This document shows, piece by piece, positions 26,541-40,400 of a stretch of 64,000 nucleotides of DNA. The translations under genes and the position numbers were made by a program. The notes under the pieces are model-generated. The model saw nothing but the letters and a program-made list of their open reading frames with translations. It was not told the origin of the DNA and did no database searches. Origin of the DNA: Pegea sp. RAD2-039 (taxonomy: Eukaryota > Chordata > Thaliacea > Salpida > Salpidae); assembly GCA_034620365.1 (NCBI GenBank), contig JAQGEQ010000345.1:434001-498000 (forward strand), written 5' to 3'. How positions within the stretch are numbered: position 1 is the stretch's first letter; the number at the start of each line of letters is the position of its first letter.

Positions 26541-26935
26541 TTAATTGCATAACAAAGGAGTATTGTTACTTTAAAAAGAATTTTGAAGTATTTGAAACTG
26601 GAACCACAGGAAACTTATCAAGGTATATGCAAATTTATTTCTTAATCTTATAGCTACAGTTTCTTATAAAATATTTTATAGTAATTATCCTTCAAGTGTT
26701 TTATCTTCTCTTACCTTCAATATCCAACAGGCTCATAGAATATATGATAGAAATAACAACTTCTCTAATTCTTTTGCACTTCAATGTGTTTTTGACCACA
26801 TTTCTAGAGGGCACCTGTTCTTTCCCAAAGCAGGTCATCACAGCAGAAGAAGCTACTAAAAAAGTTCAAGACATTTTAAAAGACTGGAATTTTTTCATAA
26901 TGGTTACATTATTATATCCTATTTTTGTGGATTAA
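26541..26935 (+). CDS. Possible 3' end of an unidentified gene (three phase-matched exons)
   Basis: A tentative model: exon 26541-26622 after a CCCCAAG acceptor, a 14-nt microexon 26682-26695, and a terminal exon 26808-26935 ending in TAA. The phases agree (2, then 1). The peptide reads NCITKEYCYFKKNFEVFETG, later GTCSFPKQVITAEEATKKVQ and a short hydrophobic end. The middle microexon has an acceptor TTTTATAG and donor GTGTTT. No upstream exon was found and I do not recognise the protein. A simpler two-exon join in another frame also stays open, so the model is weak. Treat it as a candidate only. Confidence 0.25.
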
Positions 26936-28459
26936 AATAATTTTTAAATTGATGGAAATAAAAGGTTTATTATATGTTTTGTATATTGTTTCATTCTAAT
27001 ACTTAAATTCAAAAATCTGTGTTTTACCTGCAAGACTTTTTATTAAAATGAGATTACAATAACTTCTTTCTTCAGTTTATTTTTGGTGCATGAAGTAGAA
27101 TGAATAGTTTTTCTGAATTTTTAAATTATTTTAAGCTTGTATAACTGTCCTAATCCTCTATTAGCAAAGTTTAGTGTAAATTCAAAAATATTCGCACACA
27201 TTTAAATAGGTTCTGAATAATAGTAATAATATCTAAAAATCTAAGATTTCCTTTCTTGTACAATTTATATAAAACAAATCAATTAAAAGTTTGTTAATTA
27301 TTTGATTGTAAAGCCAGGTATACAATTTATATATTATGGAGAAGTTTATATTATTATAATTTTACGAGTATAAAGTTGTAATAGCTGTAAATCGCATTTA
27401 AAAGTTTTATCAACACTTAAATTAAATTAAGAATAAATATAAAAAATATTTAGATTTTTGTTAAGTTTCTTATTTTCAAAATATTTGATTTAACCGTTTA
27501 TGATTACTAGCGTGCATTTTAAAAGCATTTTATGTACACTTAAATTAGTTACTATTTATTGTCATTTAAAATCTATTACTAAATAAAAATCAATTATTTT
27601 ATACACGACAAGTAATTTATAATTTTAAATTTATCTAAGCATACTAGAAATTTTTATGTAAGAGTAATAAAGTTATGTTTACTCTTACTTTTGGGGCTTA
27701 CCCAAGATTTCATTTAAATTTTTTTTATTTGATCACGTTTTTAAAATTAACTGATAAAAATATTTATTTTGATAAATTCACTTTTTAAAGATTAATTTAA
27801 TTCAATACTGAAGTTGTTACTTTTATTAAGTTAATCCACCATTCTATTATTAATTATAGATGTTACTTTTGATCAATATATTTTTAATTCTCATGTTATC
27901 AGTCACTAAATTATGTTTAATGTTATAATGACCAAGCTTTATTAAATATTTTAAAAATAATATTTTAAACATGTATGTAATTAGCGTAAAAATCATTTTT
28001 ATTCTTTGAAATTATGTTTGTTAAAATATTATTGCATATATTAAAAAATAAAGTTTTATATTTAAGTATTACACAATTAAATTTTGTGGTGGTATATACT
28101 AAGAATACAATTTTTCAAATTAATTTTTAGTTAATTAGGTTACAATTAAATTAGTTCATAAATAATTATTCTCTGAGATCTTTAAGTTTCTTACAATCTT
28201 CAAAATTATTGGATGTAAAAAATTGATATCATTTTTGATATTCAATTTTTTTGAAGTCATCTGATTTATAAAGTCTGTATAATAATACCATGATTTAAGT
28301 TGCAGTCTGACATAAAATTGAAAGTGATAGTATGATAAATATTTACTCAAAAAGCTAAAAATACAACAACAAAGTTGGGAAAAGCAAATAGATTAAAATT
28401 TTCTTTTTTTATTTCTTAATATTATCATTTTATTAATAATCTACTCAATAAATTAACAG
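26936..28459. other. AT-rich spacer upstream of the EF-hand gene
   Basis: No coding exon, RNA gene or repeat is supportable. It may contain the promoter and 5' UTR exons of the downstream EF-hand gene, whose first recognised exon begins after an AACAG acceptor at 28459. Confidence 0.4.
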
Positions 28460-28483
28460 TACACAGATTTGGATGACTGCAAG

Positions 28484-31400
28484 ATGACTTTTTCTGATGA
28501 AGATGATCAAGATTTTTATTTAAATCTTTTTAATCTTTATGATGAAGATAAATCAGGTGAACTGTCTTGTTATCAGCTACATGACATGTTCAGCACAATC
28601 AGAACTGGAAATTTGAGCCTACAGCAAGTAAATAAATCTTTTATTTTAATTATTTATAAACCAAGTGAGTGATTGAATTAATAATTATCTTTTTTCACAC
28701 AACATTTTACATAAGTTTTTTACGTTTTTATAAGTTTTTATATACATGTTATGAGGATCAAACAGGGTTTCACCTAATATAATTTTATAAAAATTCATAT
28801 TCTTTTAATCATAAATGTTCTTATCATATTTCTGTATGCTTCAGATTTCTGCAAGTTTAAATAAAATTTGTGGTTATCATGTCTGTCTGTCTTCTAAGGA
28901 TTTGTGTGAAGTCTTACAGGTGAAACTTAACTGATTAGTAATCAACTTAGTTAACAATGAATGTTCTCGTTTAATATTGGATTTATGATTCCATAAAATT
29001 AACTTTGTTTTATATATTTACTTTAATAGAGAGAACCTTGAAAATGAAAAGAATTTGATAACCAACTAAAGTTGCTAACAAGTTTTCATCAATATGTTTG
29101 ATAAACCCTAACTTTTGTTTACCTTAATCAGTAATTACTGACAATATAATCATTGATTAGTAGCAATTTTAAACTATGAAAACCAAGCCGAGTTTCTGGT
29201 CTATTTTCACATGACACTTTTAAATAGCTAACAGATTCATTAAACTAAAGTTACAGTAAATGAATAAAACAATTATAACCACAAAAATATTATAAAATCT
29301 AGTTTACTTCAGAAAGCTAGTAAATTCAATGAGCTTGACCATTAAAAAACCCTCTGCCTAAATTTAGGAAAAAAATGTTTTACAGAAAATTTTGGGTTTT
29401 GATTTTAGCATTCTAGAAGTTAATTTTTAGAACCTTATCTATCAAGATACAAGTGATTTATATTAATAGATGAATAATTATTATCATTAACCAGGAAATG
29501 GATCGGAGATATTCAATAATGCAGAATGTTGAATGGGAATTTAAATTGCTTGATGGAAATAACGATGGGTTTATAAGTGTGGAAAGCACCAAGTAAGATC
29601 TTTAATATAAATTGTTGATAAAGTATTTTAACTGCAGTCGTTGTTCTACATATCACAAAATCATAGAAAATCTTTTTTATTTGAAGTTATTAACGTAAAT
29701 ACACAAAAATTATTTCCTGATATACTTCTTAAGATAACAGAATAAATTTCAGTTTTTATTTTTATTTGTAGAAAGTTCAAGTTGCATTTAACAAAAGTGT
29801 TTGTACATTTGTAAATACTAAAGCAACTTTTTTAAAATGACGTTTTCAATTTGTTGTTTTTAGGGTTGAATTTTTCCTTTTAAAAAATGTAGCTGTTTTA
29901 AAAAAGACTACATTTTGGTTAAATTTATTTTATAAAAATACTTAAAAACGTTAATAAAATATATTTGATTTCGACTTTAAAGGTTATAAAGTTAATATAA
30001 TAATAATTTTGTCGAAATAATATCAAATATACAACTTGAAATTTCAGTGTAATTGTGATAAGTCTTTTCGTACAAAATCTTAAATGCTTTTTTCCTTTCT
30101 TTTTGGTGTCTTACTGTTTGTTCAATGAAATTTTATCACATTTATACGAGAAGAATTTGTTGTAAAAAGCTCTTTAAATCTTTTATCTCGTTTAAAAAAA
30201 GATAAAAAATAAGTTTTGTTTAACCAATTTTTACTTACTTACAAATAAATAATTCTGAAGAGAGTTACTGGCCCAATATAACCACAGTTTTTGTTGCATT
30301 ATACAAATTTCATGAAATCAATTTTCATCTAATGCTACAAAAGCTGCGGATATAATGGAGTCAGAAAAATTGTAGATATAAAACCTTTTGTTTATTAACA
30401 TGTACCTCATAAGTCTACAAAAGTCACCTTCTAGCATATAACGGTTATAAAAGTAACATTTTTCTAAACTTTTTTTTGATATTTTCCACTGTAATTAAAT
30501 CATTTTAAAGTCACTTAAGACATTGCTAACATTATAGATTAAAGTCAATGAAGAAGCTTATCTTATAACTCATCTTGTATGCGTCATCATTATTTTTTTT
30601 AGTAAAATGTTGTCGTCTGCTTTTTCATTTCCTTTTCTTATTCAGTGGTTTCAGTGGAATAATCCGTTTTAAGTTATTTGAAGAACTGAAAATTTAATTT
30701 TGATCAATGTATTTTCTAATTTCATTTTTGAATGTTTCAAATTTTACATTAAGTATATAAACTTTTTAATTTTCCAGAATAAAGAACACTACTTTTATTT
30801 TCAAATCTTTTTTAAATTTGTTGATAGTCGAATTTAAAGCTATAATTAAATAAAAATAGTAACAAATGTAGTTTCCTGATATTTTTAACAGCATAACTGC
30901 TTGCTGCTAGCAGAATTATCTAAAATTAGACAACTTAAAGTCTATTTTGTGACATAAATTTAAAAAGCAAAACTGATATGCTAAGAAAATTTATTTGAAG
31001 TCACAAAACTGATTATTATCATTTAAAGACTTTTATGTTAAAAACAAATAAGCTTATTACTTATACTTACAGATGTTTGTTTCGTTTTGCTCATGGTACC
31101 TTGTTTAGTGAAGAAAAATGGAATGATTTTCTGAACCAACGCCCTATAAGCAATGCACCTGTATTTCTAAGTGAAATTGAAGTCCTAATTTGTGACTTCT
31201 CTACCCTTTCTTTCAACTCTAATAAAAGTAATTATTTTGAATTTTTTATCATCAGAAAGTTCTTTAAGTATTATTTTGAATATCTAATTTTTTGGGGTTT
31301 GTAATAATAAAGGATTCCTTGTCTAGGTGTAAAGCTATCTTTGAAGTCAGAAATTGAAAAAGAAAATACAAAAGTATGTAGCTTTTTTTTTCTAGTTATT

Positions 31401-34400
31401 CTTTCAATTAGAGTAAATTTTTTTAATACAATTAAAAACAGACCAACTTTTTAGTTAGCTTTAAAACAATGTTAGCAGAGTTTTAAAACAATCAAAGTTA
31501 GGTGCGGTATCCTGAAAAGATGATATATCAAAGATTTCCTTTTAAATTTATACAATTTACTGTAGCGGCAATAATTTTTACAATTTCAATCGATTAAAAC
31601 CTAAGTCAGCGATTAAGTTTGAAAATCAAGCATTTAGGAAATGTTTTATCATCTGTTGACTACAAAAAGATTACTCCGAATTTTTGGTTTACTCAAAGAT
31701 TGCAAAATTAAACATAATCTTGCATCGTTTTAAGAACTTTAGTTGTATCTACGAAACTCTAGTCTTAATCTCATAACGCGCAAAACTGTTTTAAACAATT
31801 TGGTTTATAAACCTTTTGACAAAAGTTGTTTTAAGATAGATCTTCAGCTGGTGGTTTAAGGTGTTAAGAACTCATTATGCAAGAATTATTCTTGTTATCT
31901 GTATACACCCCCAAAATATTTATTTAATGTTATCTATACTCTGTTTGATTTAGTCTTTGAAAGTCAGGTATTGTTTGATGTGATTTCTAATAAATTTGTG
32001 TCTTAAATTTATTCTATCAAAATTGTCTCGACACGTTTACAGCAACTGCTTTTTGGTTCGATCATTTTACAATTGGTTCAAGAATTGACATCCATTTAAG
32101 GATATGAATCATTCTTGTTATGATCATTCTACAAAGTCTATAATCTGAAGATAATTGCAGCTTACTTATAATAGAACTATTTATTCAACTTATATTTATC
32201 TAATCATCAAATCTTTAAATAAAGACACACTTTTTTTCAGGGTTTATCTTCTGACGAAAAATCAACATCCAATTTAAGTACTGAATTGTTTTAATTACAA
32301 GAATAGTTTTAAATTATCAATAGACTACTATCAGAGAACCTTTCTCATTGTTAGTTTTATTGAAACTGTTCATAACACTTTTGACAGTTTAAGTAAGAAA
32401 GAAAAGTTTTTAACAATGATTTTGTAAATCTTTGCGCAATCATTGATTTTTCTCTTGTTCACTATAGTTTTATAGTTAAAATTGTTTATTGTTTTATGTT
32501 AAGCATCTATTATGATAAACAGACAATAGTGTCGAAATTGGAGCTGAAAACCTAGTGATTGGCATGACAATAGAGGAGCATCACAAGGATGTCTCTACCC
32601 GTTCTAATAGAGCTTTGTCAGTAAAGGTCAGGATGTTTGCAATAACTTTGTTCTCGAATTTATTTCCTATTAGTAAATAGCTGTTAGATCTTAATCACTA
32701 CTACCATAAACTTTGAAAAATCATTTTAAAACGAGCAAGATAAACTTTAATTTTTTAATTATCTCATCAAGAATTTTTAAAAGATAAGATTGCTTAAATA
32801 TTTACAAATCCTAATAAAAATTTGTTTTTTTTTTCTATAATTTGAAGATTTAGTTAATTGTCTTTTTCTGTTAGTTGTAGAACTTCCATGAAAACTTGTT
32901 TACAATATTTCGAAATTCAAAATCTAAATTTAAAATATAAAAACTCAATTTCTTATGTAATTTAACAATATTAAAACATTTAAACTGAAAATTACCTCAA
33001 ATATAATTTGTAAAAATGAAGTTTTGAAACACTTATACTTAACTGAAATTCAGAAATCAATAACTTTCAAAGAAAACAAACTAAATATTGACAAATTTGT
33101 GTTTTTCTTGTTATTATTCATTTAAAGTATTTTTTATAAAATGTAAAAATCTATCTACAGTTTAGATAACTTGTTTGATTTTCAAAATTAAATTGTTTGT
33201 TTGTTTTATTCAAATTCAACTCAAATTGTCTAAATTCCAACCTTCAAGTAATTTCTTTAAACTAAATCTTTAAATATTATTTTTTTAGTTGATTAATTAT
33301 TTGATTTTAGAGTTTCAGGAACAAACCAGCGACTTCTGGATCAATAAACAAAGGTATTTTTTACTTTGCTGCTTTTTAATATCTACTATTACCTAAGAAA
33401 TAATCATTTAAATATTGATTTATCAATTTCTGCTTAAATTTAATAAGAAAAATTGAATTTATAAAACTGATATTTGTAAATATAAAAATCAATATTTGTG
33501 GCATCTTCTTTGACAATTAGTTTGCGGATTTCTAACTAAAATTAGTCAATCTCTTCAAATTGTTTTGAGAAAACAGTTTTAAAAACATTTTACTAGGTTA
33601 AATATTTATTTTCACTAATTATTTACTTAAAGGATGAAAATAATCTCTAAATTTTATTTAGTTGAAAAAGGTATGAACGAAGATGATGAAGAAATAAAAG
33701 TACCAGAAGAAAAGAAACAGAAAAATGTTAACTCAAAGGAAACTGCGAATTTATTTAGCTGTTTAAAAGGTTTTTTTTTTCAATTTATATCTTGTGTAGT
33801 CACGTGATAATTCAGTAGGCTTTTACAGAAATTATTTTTAAGTGTTAATTTCGATATCTTCATCTATTCTTTAATAATTTATTTTCTATTTAACCAACTT
33901 AAGTTTGGTGTTTGGAGATAACTGCATGTTGTAAATATTTGTTGGAAATTTTAATTTTGATCAAAACGTTTTCCACTGAACGACTTGAGCATGACAATTA
34001 TCAAAGTATTTATAAAATATGATTCTGCATGTGCTTACAGAATATTTTTTAATGTAATTTTATAAGATGGCCAGATAACTAACAAGTTTTGAGATTAAAA
34101 CAATTGAAGCAGTATTAAAAAGTATTAAATACTTTTCAAGAATCAAGGATCTTTCTAATTCTGCTTATAATCATTTTTATTGAAGTTGAAAATGTAGCAG
34201 TATTTTTAGTTTAAACTTCAAAAAATTAGTAGCAGCTTTTGTACTTTCATCAAATCAAATTGAATATTTGCAAACTAAATTATAACCTTCTAGATGTCAC
34301 TTAAAAATTACTAGGATCCATAGATGTTTTCACTTTTATCTTCTAAATCACTGCATAAAATCTAAAGATTTGCTCCAAATTAATAATATTAGTCGTCCAA

Positions 34401-37400
34401 CGTTTTAATATATAGATCTTGATGAAGCAAAAGCTAAGTTTAAAATTGAGAAACTTGAAAAAGCAATTTCAAAAACTCAAAAGTTTGGATTTGATCAGAA
34501 TGAATTAAAATCAGAGACATTAGAATGTCAGGAATTGCTACAACGTTTAAAACGATTAGAACGACTTAGAAAGGAGGTAATTTACTGAAATATTTCTATA
34601 ACAGAATAAAAATATTTGTTCCAAATTACATTAAAATTTGCGATTAGTTATTAAATTTCAATTACTCAAGTATAGATATCTGTAATTATAACTTCTTTTA
34701 TTAGCAAAAATTAATAGTTTTTATTACTTTTATTTGCTAGTCATAACAACACCCAATAAATAAAATTTGTTTAATTTTTAACTACTTTTAAAACTAATTA
34801 AAATTTTATAATTCTTTTTAAACCATCAAATTTTAACAAGATTTTGTATAAACTTTTAGAAAAGATAGATTTTCAAAAAACCCAATCTTGTTAAAGAACA
34901 TTTTCGACCACTTTGGTTTAAGAAATGTAATACTTCTCGGAAAACTTACTAAAAATAATCAGAAATACATTTTTAAGACGCTAAAAGTAGACTTATCACT
35001 ATTTTAAAATAATTTATTTTGGCTAATTACGTTGAAGCTGCAAATTAAACTTTAGATATTTCTGTAATCACCTATAATAGTATCAAAAAAAAAATAATTT
35101 TTGTAAATTATTTATATTTCTTCATAATACTTTTAAACCAAAACTAACTTTATGGAGTTTTGAAAATATCAGATATTTTAATCTAGAATTTGTAGAAACT
35201 TAATAATAGAAATAAATTAATCAATAGGTTCTTGATCTAAAGCAAAGTACTATTGCTGAGTTAAGAAGTTATAACAAACCTCATGAAACTGTTCATAAAG
35301 TAATGATAGCAACTTACCTACTTCTTGGCACAAATGAAAATAAGACACAGGTTTGCATAAGCTTTTCCTACATTAGTTTAATCACAATCTAAGTAATATT
35401 TTTACTTTTAGACTTACAGATAAAATTACTCCAATTTTATTGATTATTTACTAAAGTCTTGTTTAAAGTTATTTTAAAACAACTTAAAATAATATCAACA
35501 ACAAAAAAAGGCTGACGAATTGCAGATTACAATGTTTAAACTAATTATGTTTAAATTAATCGTTAATTGAATGAATATATAGTTGCATTATAAGGTAAGG
35601 TTGTATAACAAGTTATGTAATTCATTCCTTGATCTGATAACAAATTAACGATTATAGGAAACAAAGTCAACGCTATTTTCAACTTGTTTTGTAGCTTTTT
35701 AATCATTTTTGTTCACTACATTTTGAATAAAAAGTTCTTTTCAGAGCTTTTTGGCAGATTGAACATGTTTTTCTGTTAGTTATTAGACATTCGATTTTGA
35801 ATGAAGTAAAAGGACTTATTATGATTAATTTACTCAGCATTTTTTAGTTTGAATTTCTATTTTTAACAAAACCTGTGTTATTTACAAGAATTTAAACAAA
35901 ATTAGTTTAATTTTTTGAGAATAAAGGCTGTAAAGAAAATTCTTGTTTGATTTTCAAATTTGATATCTAATTAAATTACATAACAGTTTTATACAAAATT
36001 AATGAGAAAATAGTTTAAAAAATCTTAGAACACATAAGTGAGACTGTCACATGCTTTTGCTTTTAACATTAATCTTACATTTTTATTTCATATTGTTTAA
36101 ATGATTAAAGATTATTCATTTCAAACAACTGGTTTACTTAAACTAAGTGATTAAACCTTATTTAGTTCTCAATATATTTTCATCAGATATTGTAGTTATA
36201 TTTTTACAACATAATCATTCAAACTAGAGGACTGAAAATTAGCCCGGGCTATTTTAAATTTTATAATTATTTGATATCTTAAAAAATTTTAAGCATGTTA
36301 GTGATATTGTATTTGAAAAAATCTTATACTGGACAAAGCCTTTAGAAATTCTTAAACAGTTTTTTTCTGGTCTTTATTTTGAGATTAAAAAACACTTACA
36401 GTCATTTACTTAAAGAACATCATTTAAAACATAAAAATATATCTAATGAGACAAAAACATTCTTGTAGATACATTTTCTCATATAATATTAATATTTGTA
36501 TTTTTCTGTAATTTTAATTCTTTAAATTAAAATAAAATTGGTGGATAAACCCTTTTTTTTGAAATTGTATTGTTAAATATATAAGTAACTTATTTCTGAT
36601 TGAAATAAATAATTTTTTGTAAAAATTTTCTTTTAAACTTCAGCACTTTTTAGTAGGTTTAAAATTGATTTCTAAATTTTGGAAAACTTCAAAGGTTTAT
36701 TTGGTTGATATTTTTATGAATTTTTTAGCTCTGTGTATTTTGAATATTAAATTTTGATTTTTTCAGTATTTGATAATCAAACTTTGAAAAATATTTGCTT
36801 TAATCTCTATTGAAATCCTGGAGAGAGTAGCATTTTATTTCTACTCTGAAAGTCAAAGATTAAAATACTTATTACAGTTAATAGTTTAAAGACTTTATAA
36901 TTATCAATCTTCAAACTTAAACTTTATAAGAATTTAAAAGAGATAAAAAGATAAGACTTAAAATCATTCAGTGATTTGTTATTGAGACAAATTACATCTT
37001 TCAATTAAAATTTTGTTCACAATCTTGCTTTTTAGTGTCTTAAAATTCAATAAAGAGCCAGATACCAGCAAGATTTGTTTTTTTGACTTATCTTTTTATA
37101 CTTAATGCATATGCAACCTTTAATAAGTATCTAGTAAGCTTGATGTTAAGTATAAGACTTATTTTGAAATAATCTAGGTCAATAAATCTATTTTTTAAAT
37201 AAAAATACCAAAATGCATTAAACTTGAAGGTAAGATTAAAAACTAAAAAAGAAATTGATTTTGCAGCAAAGTTTTTAGTCTAAAAGAGCAAACAAACCAG
37301 TTTTTAACAGATTTTAAAATTAATCCTAATCCAAAGTAAGACAAACAAGTGAAGCTGCTTACGTAGAGCAAGGCAACAAATTAATTTGTAAGTTTTCACG

Positions 37401-40400
37401 ACAGGAACGTGTAAAGGTTGAGTCTGACTTCAGTATTTTCACTTCTATGATATTTGTGCCAAAACTGATTCTATATTTACTGAGATGAATAAACTCAAAG
37501 TTATCAACAACATCAATTTACAAAACAAATTTTAATTGGAATAAACATTTTTTTTACAACGCAATGAAACGCTAAAAATCTTTTACGTTAAAAAAAATCC
37601 AATCAAAAAAAGGTGAAAGTTTTGATGATATCTGTTTCATCTGTTAAAGTCAGTTGGTTTGTTCCAGAGATACAACAGGCTCTGGGTTCAATTAATCCAT
37701 GTTCTTTTGTTAGTAGTGTTCCAATGTAATCACCGTTTGAGCTATACACTAATAGTCTTACTGTTTCTTTATCCACCACAAGCAAGTTGTCATGACTATC
37801 AACACAAATTCCACGTGGGTCTAGAGGAACATTTTTGTCATGTACTTTTATGGCTTCTTCAACTTCTGATTGCGCTCTTTTTAAGCTGAAATATAAAAAT
37901 TGGGCGAAATTGGATTACTGGCGGCAATTTTGTAGCCTACCTTTGTTTTTGTTCTGCTTTTCGTTTCACTTCAGATGAAGAATTTCTCGACTTCTGCTGA
38001 TTATTTTCAGATATTTCCATGGCAACCAATGAGCAACTACTTCCAGCCATCACAAGCAGCTCAGTTAAGCTCTTATTTGAAGTATTCCTCCGAAGATTCT
38101 TCATCAACTTTTTACATTTTATTCCCCCGTTTCCAAACAACATGCTCCTCTTCCACTTTAGTGTGTCTTCCATCGAACCAATCTTTCCAATTTTCGAAGT
38201 CTTCTGGGACTCAGACGCGAAAGTGATCATTGACATCGCTCTAGTGCGCCGTGACGCCGCTGTAGATAATGATGACGTCATTCAGTCAAGCTTCAGTGAT
38301 TTTACCTTCTTTGATGAGTTGAAGTTCATCAGGTTGATCTGGAACAATTGAAGCCGGGTTCCCGATGCGGAAGATGACTGATCCGTCGCGATCAAAAGCG
38401 ATCACGCATCTTTCGGAGGTATCAGTGACGATGATCTGGATGAAGATCAGATCAGAAGGAGTTTTTTGTCTCAGAAGAACCTCACCTGGTTCTTGTTGTT
38501 ACAAGCTATATAACGTGGAGCAGTTAGTTTAATCTTCTCCAGTTCAGGGTTATTTTGGAAGATCTCGATCCACGGGATCTCTTCACCACGTGATCTGAAA
38601 GAAGATTTAATTGTTGATAACTTAGGGATCGTTGTAAGAAATAGCAGCAAGGACTTTGAAAGATCTATTTAATTTTTATTGATTTTTAATGGAGCTCGTT
38701 AAAAGATTCATAAATTATTTTGACAGTAAAAAGCAGTTTGAAAAATTATCTAGAAAACGTATCTTGTATTATCTTCTAGTTGTTTGTTAAAGAAGAAATT
38801 GAAACTGACTTAAAAGTAAAAAGAAGTTTTTTTTTTCAAATCACCATACGTAAATATTTACGTGAACTTCAAACTTCAAGTAAACATCCTAAATAATTTA
38901 CATTTTACTTTCACATCTTAAAGTTCAAGTCAACAGTTTTTTAGTCATTTGAAATATTTTTAAACGATTATCTTTCTAATCTTTGAAAGTTACAAGTAAC
39001 TTGAGGTTATGGCTCGCAAGTCAATTTCATATTTTTACGTCGTTGGCCTGCGTCTGACCATAAATTGATTTACACGCTTTCCGCAAAGTTACCCTTTCTT
39101 AGATCGGTCTTTACGTTCTGTGCTAGAGTATCGTGTAATGATAGCTCCAGTTCTTGAATCTATTATACTTATAATTCCATGTTTGCTTTCAGTTATTGCG
39201 TAGTTTCCTGAAAAAAGGTGATGGGTTATCTAACTTGTGTTTCTAGTAAAGGATCGTTGTTTTGATCTTTAAAGAAAACTTATAGGAAGACATATAGATA
39301 ATACGACAAGTGTGTAATTTGTGTAAATCAATATTTCACGTATTAGTGGATTTCATCTATAAATCAGAACAAAATATTTAAAAAAGGGTTTTTATTCTTC
39401 ATACAATTAAATATTCAGATGACAATTCATAAAGTTAGTAAAATTTGTTTAGTAAGATGTTAAGTCTTTTTAGATTTAAAAGTAGTTTAAGGCAGACTAA
39501 TTTGTAAGGTAATTTATCTTAGTTGAGCTGCAAGCTTTCTTGTTGTTGTCCTGAGTAACAACTGCTGTTAATTGACAACAAACAGGAAGTAGAAACTAAT
39601 TTGTTGTAACTTGAAAATGAATTTTTTGTTATATATTCAATTGTTAACTTAATATGTGTTAAATGCTTAACTTTTATATTTCTTACTTGGTATCATAAAT
39701 TTTCTAATATTTTGTGCTCTTAGAATAAGAAAATTGAGTTAAATGAAAATAATTACTGCGGTTAGAGAGAGAATTTCCTATCTTGCCACATTCAAATTTT
39801 TCTATCTACAACATGAATTATTCAACACAGCATATTCGTGTAGTACAACCAGCTATAAGTAATTTCAAATTTCTTATTGATTTATGTGGTCTAAATCTCA
39901 GGACTTAGATTACAGCAAACTACAATTGAATATCTTAAAGTAAATCAATGAAGAAATACCTTTTTTATCACATGTAATTCCCCAACAAGAACCAAAAGTA
40001 TCATCATCAAAACGCCGTTTCAACTTTCCATTTAAATCGTAAATACAAACCTAAAAAAAAGTATCTTCAACTGATCTTCTTTGCAAGGAGTCTTACTCAC
40101 CTCTGTTAAATGACACACTGCTAATGATCGTTGATCTTTACTAACAGTAATCCCTCGTCCACATCTAGGCCACGTGGGCGCTCTGAACGTCACTTTTTCG
40201 TTGTTATCAATCAAGTTGATCTGTAGAGGTGGATTTTGATTTATTTTGGGAGCTTTTAGACATCATTGAGACTTACTTTGACTTTTCGTGCATCAGTAGC
40301 TGCTAGAGTGGGTTTATTTTTAAATCCAGCTACATCATGAGCTTCATGAGTTATTATCGATGTCTTAAGTCTTCCGTTTCGAGCAGATTTAATCCACTGA

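Noticed and set aside
37659-38351. Plus-strand open frames over the NHL gene
   Set aside because: They lie opposite phase-consistent NHL exons and have no splice structure of their own.
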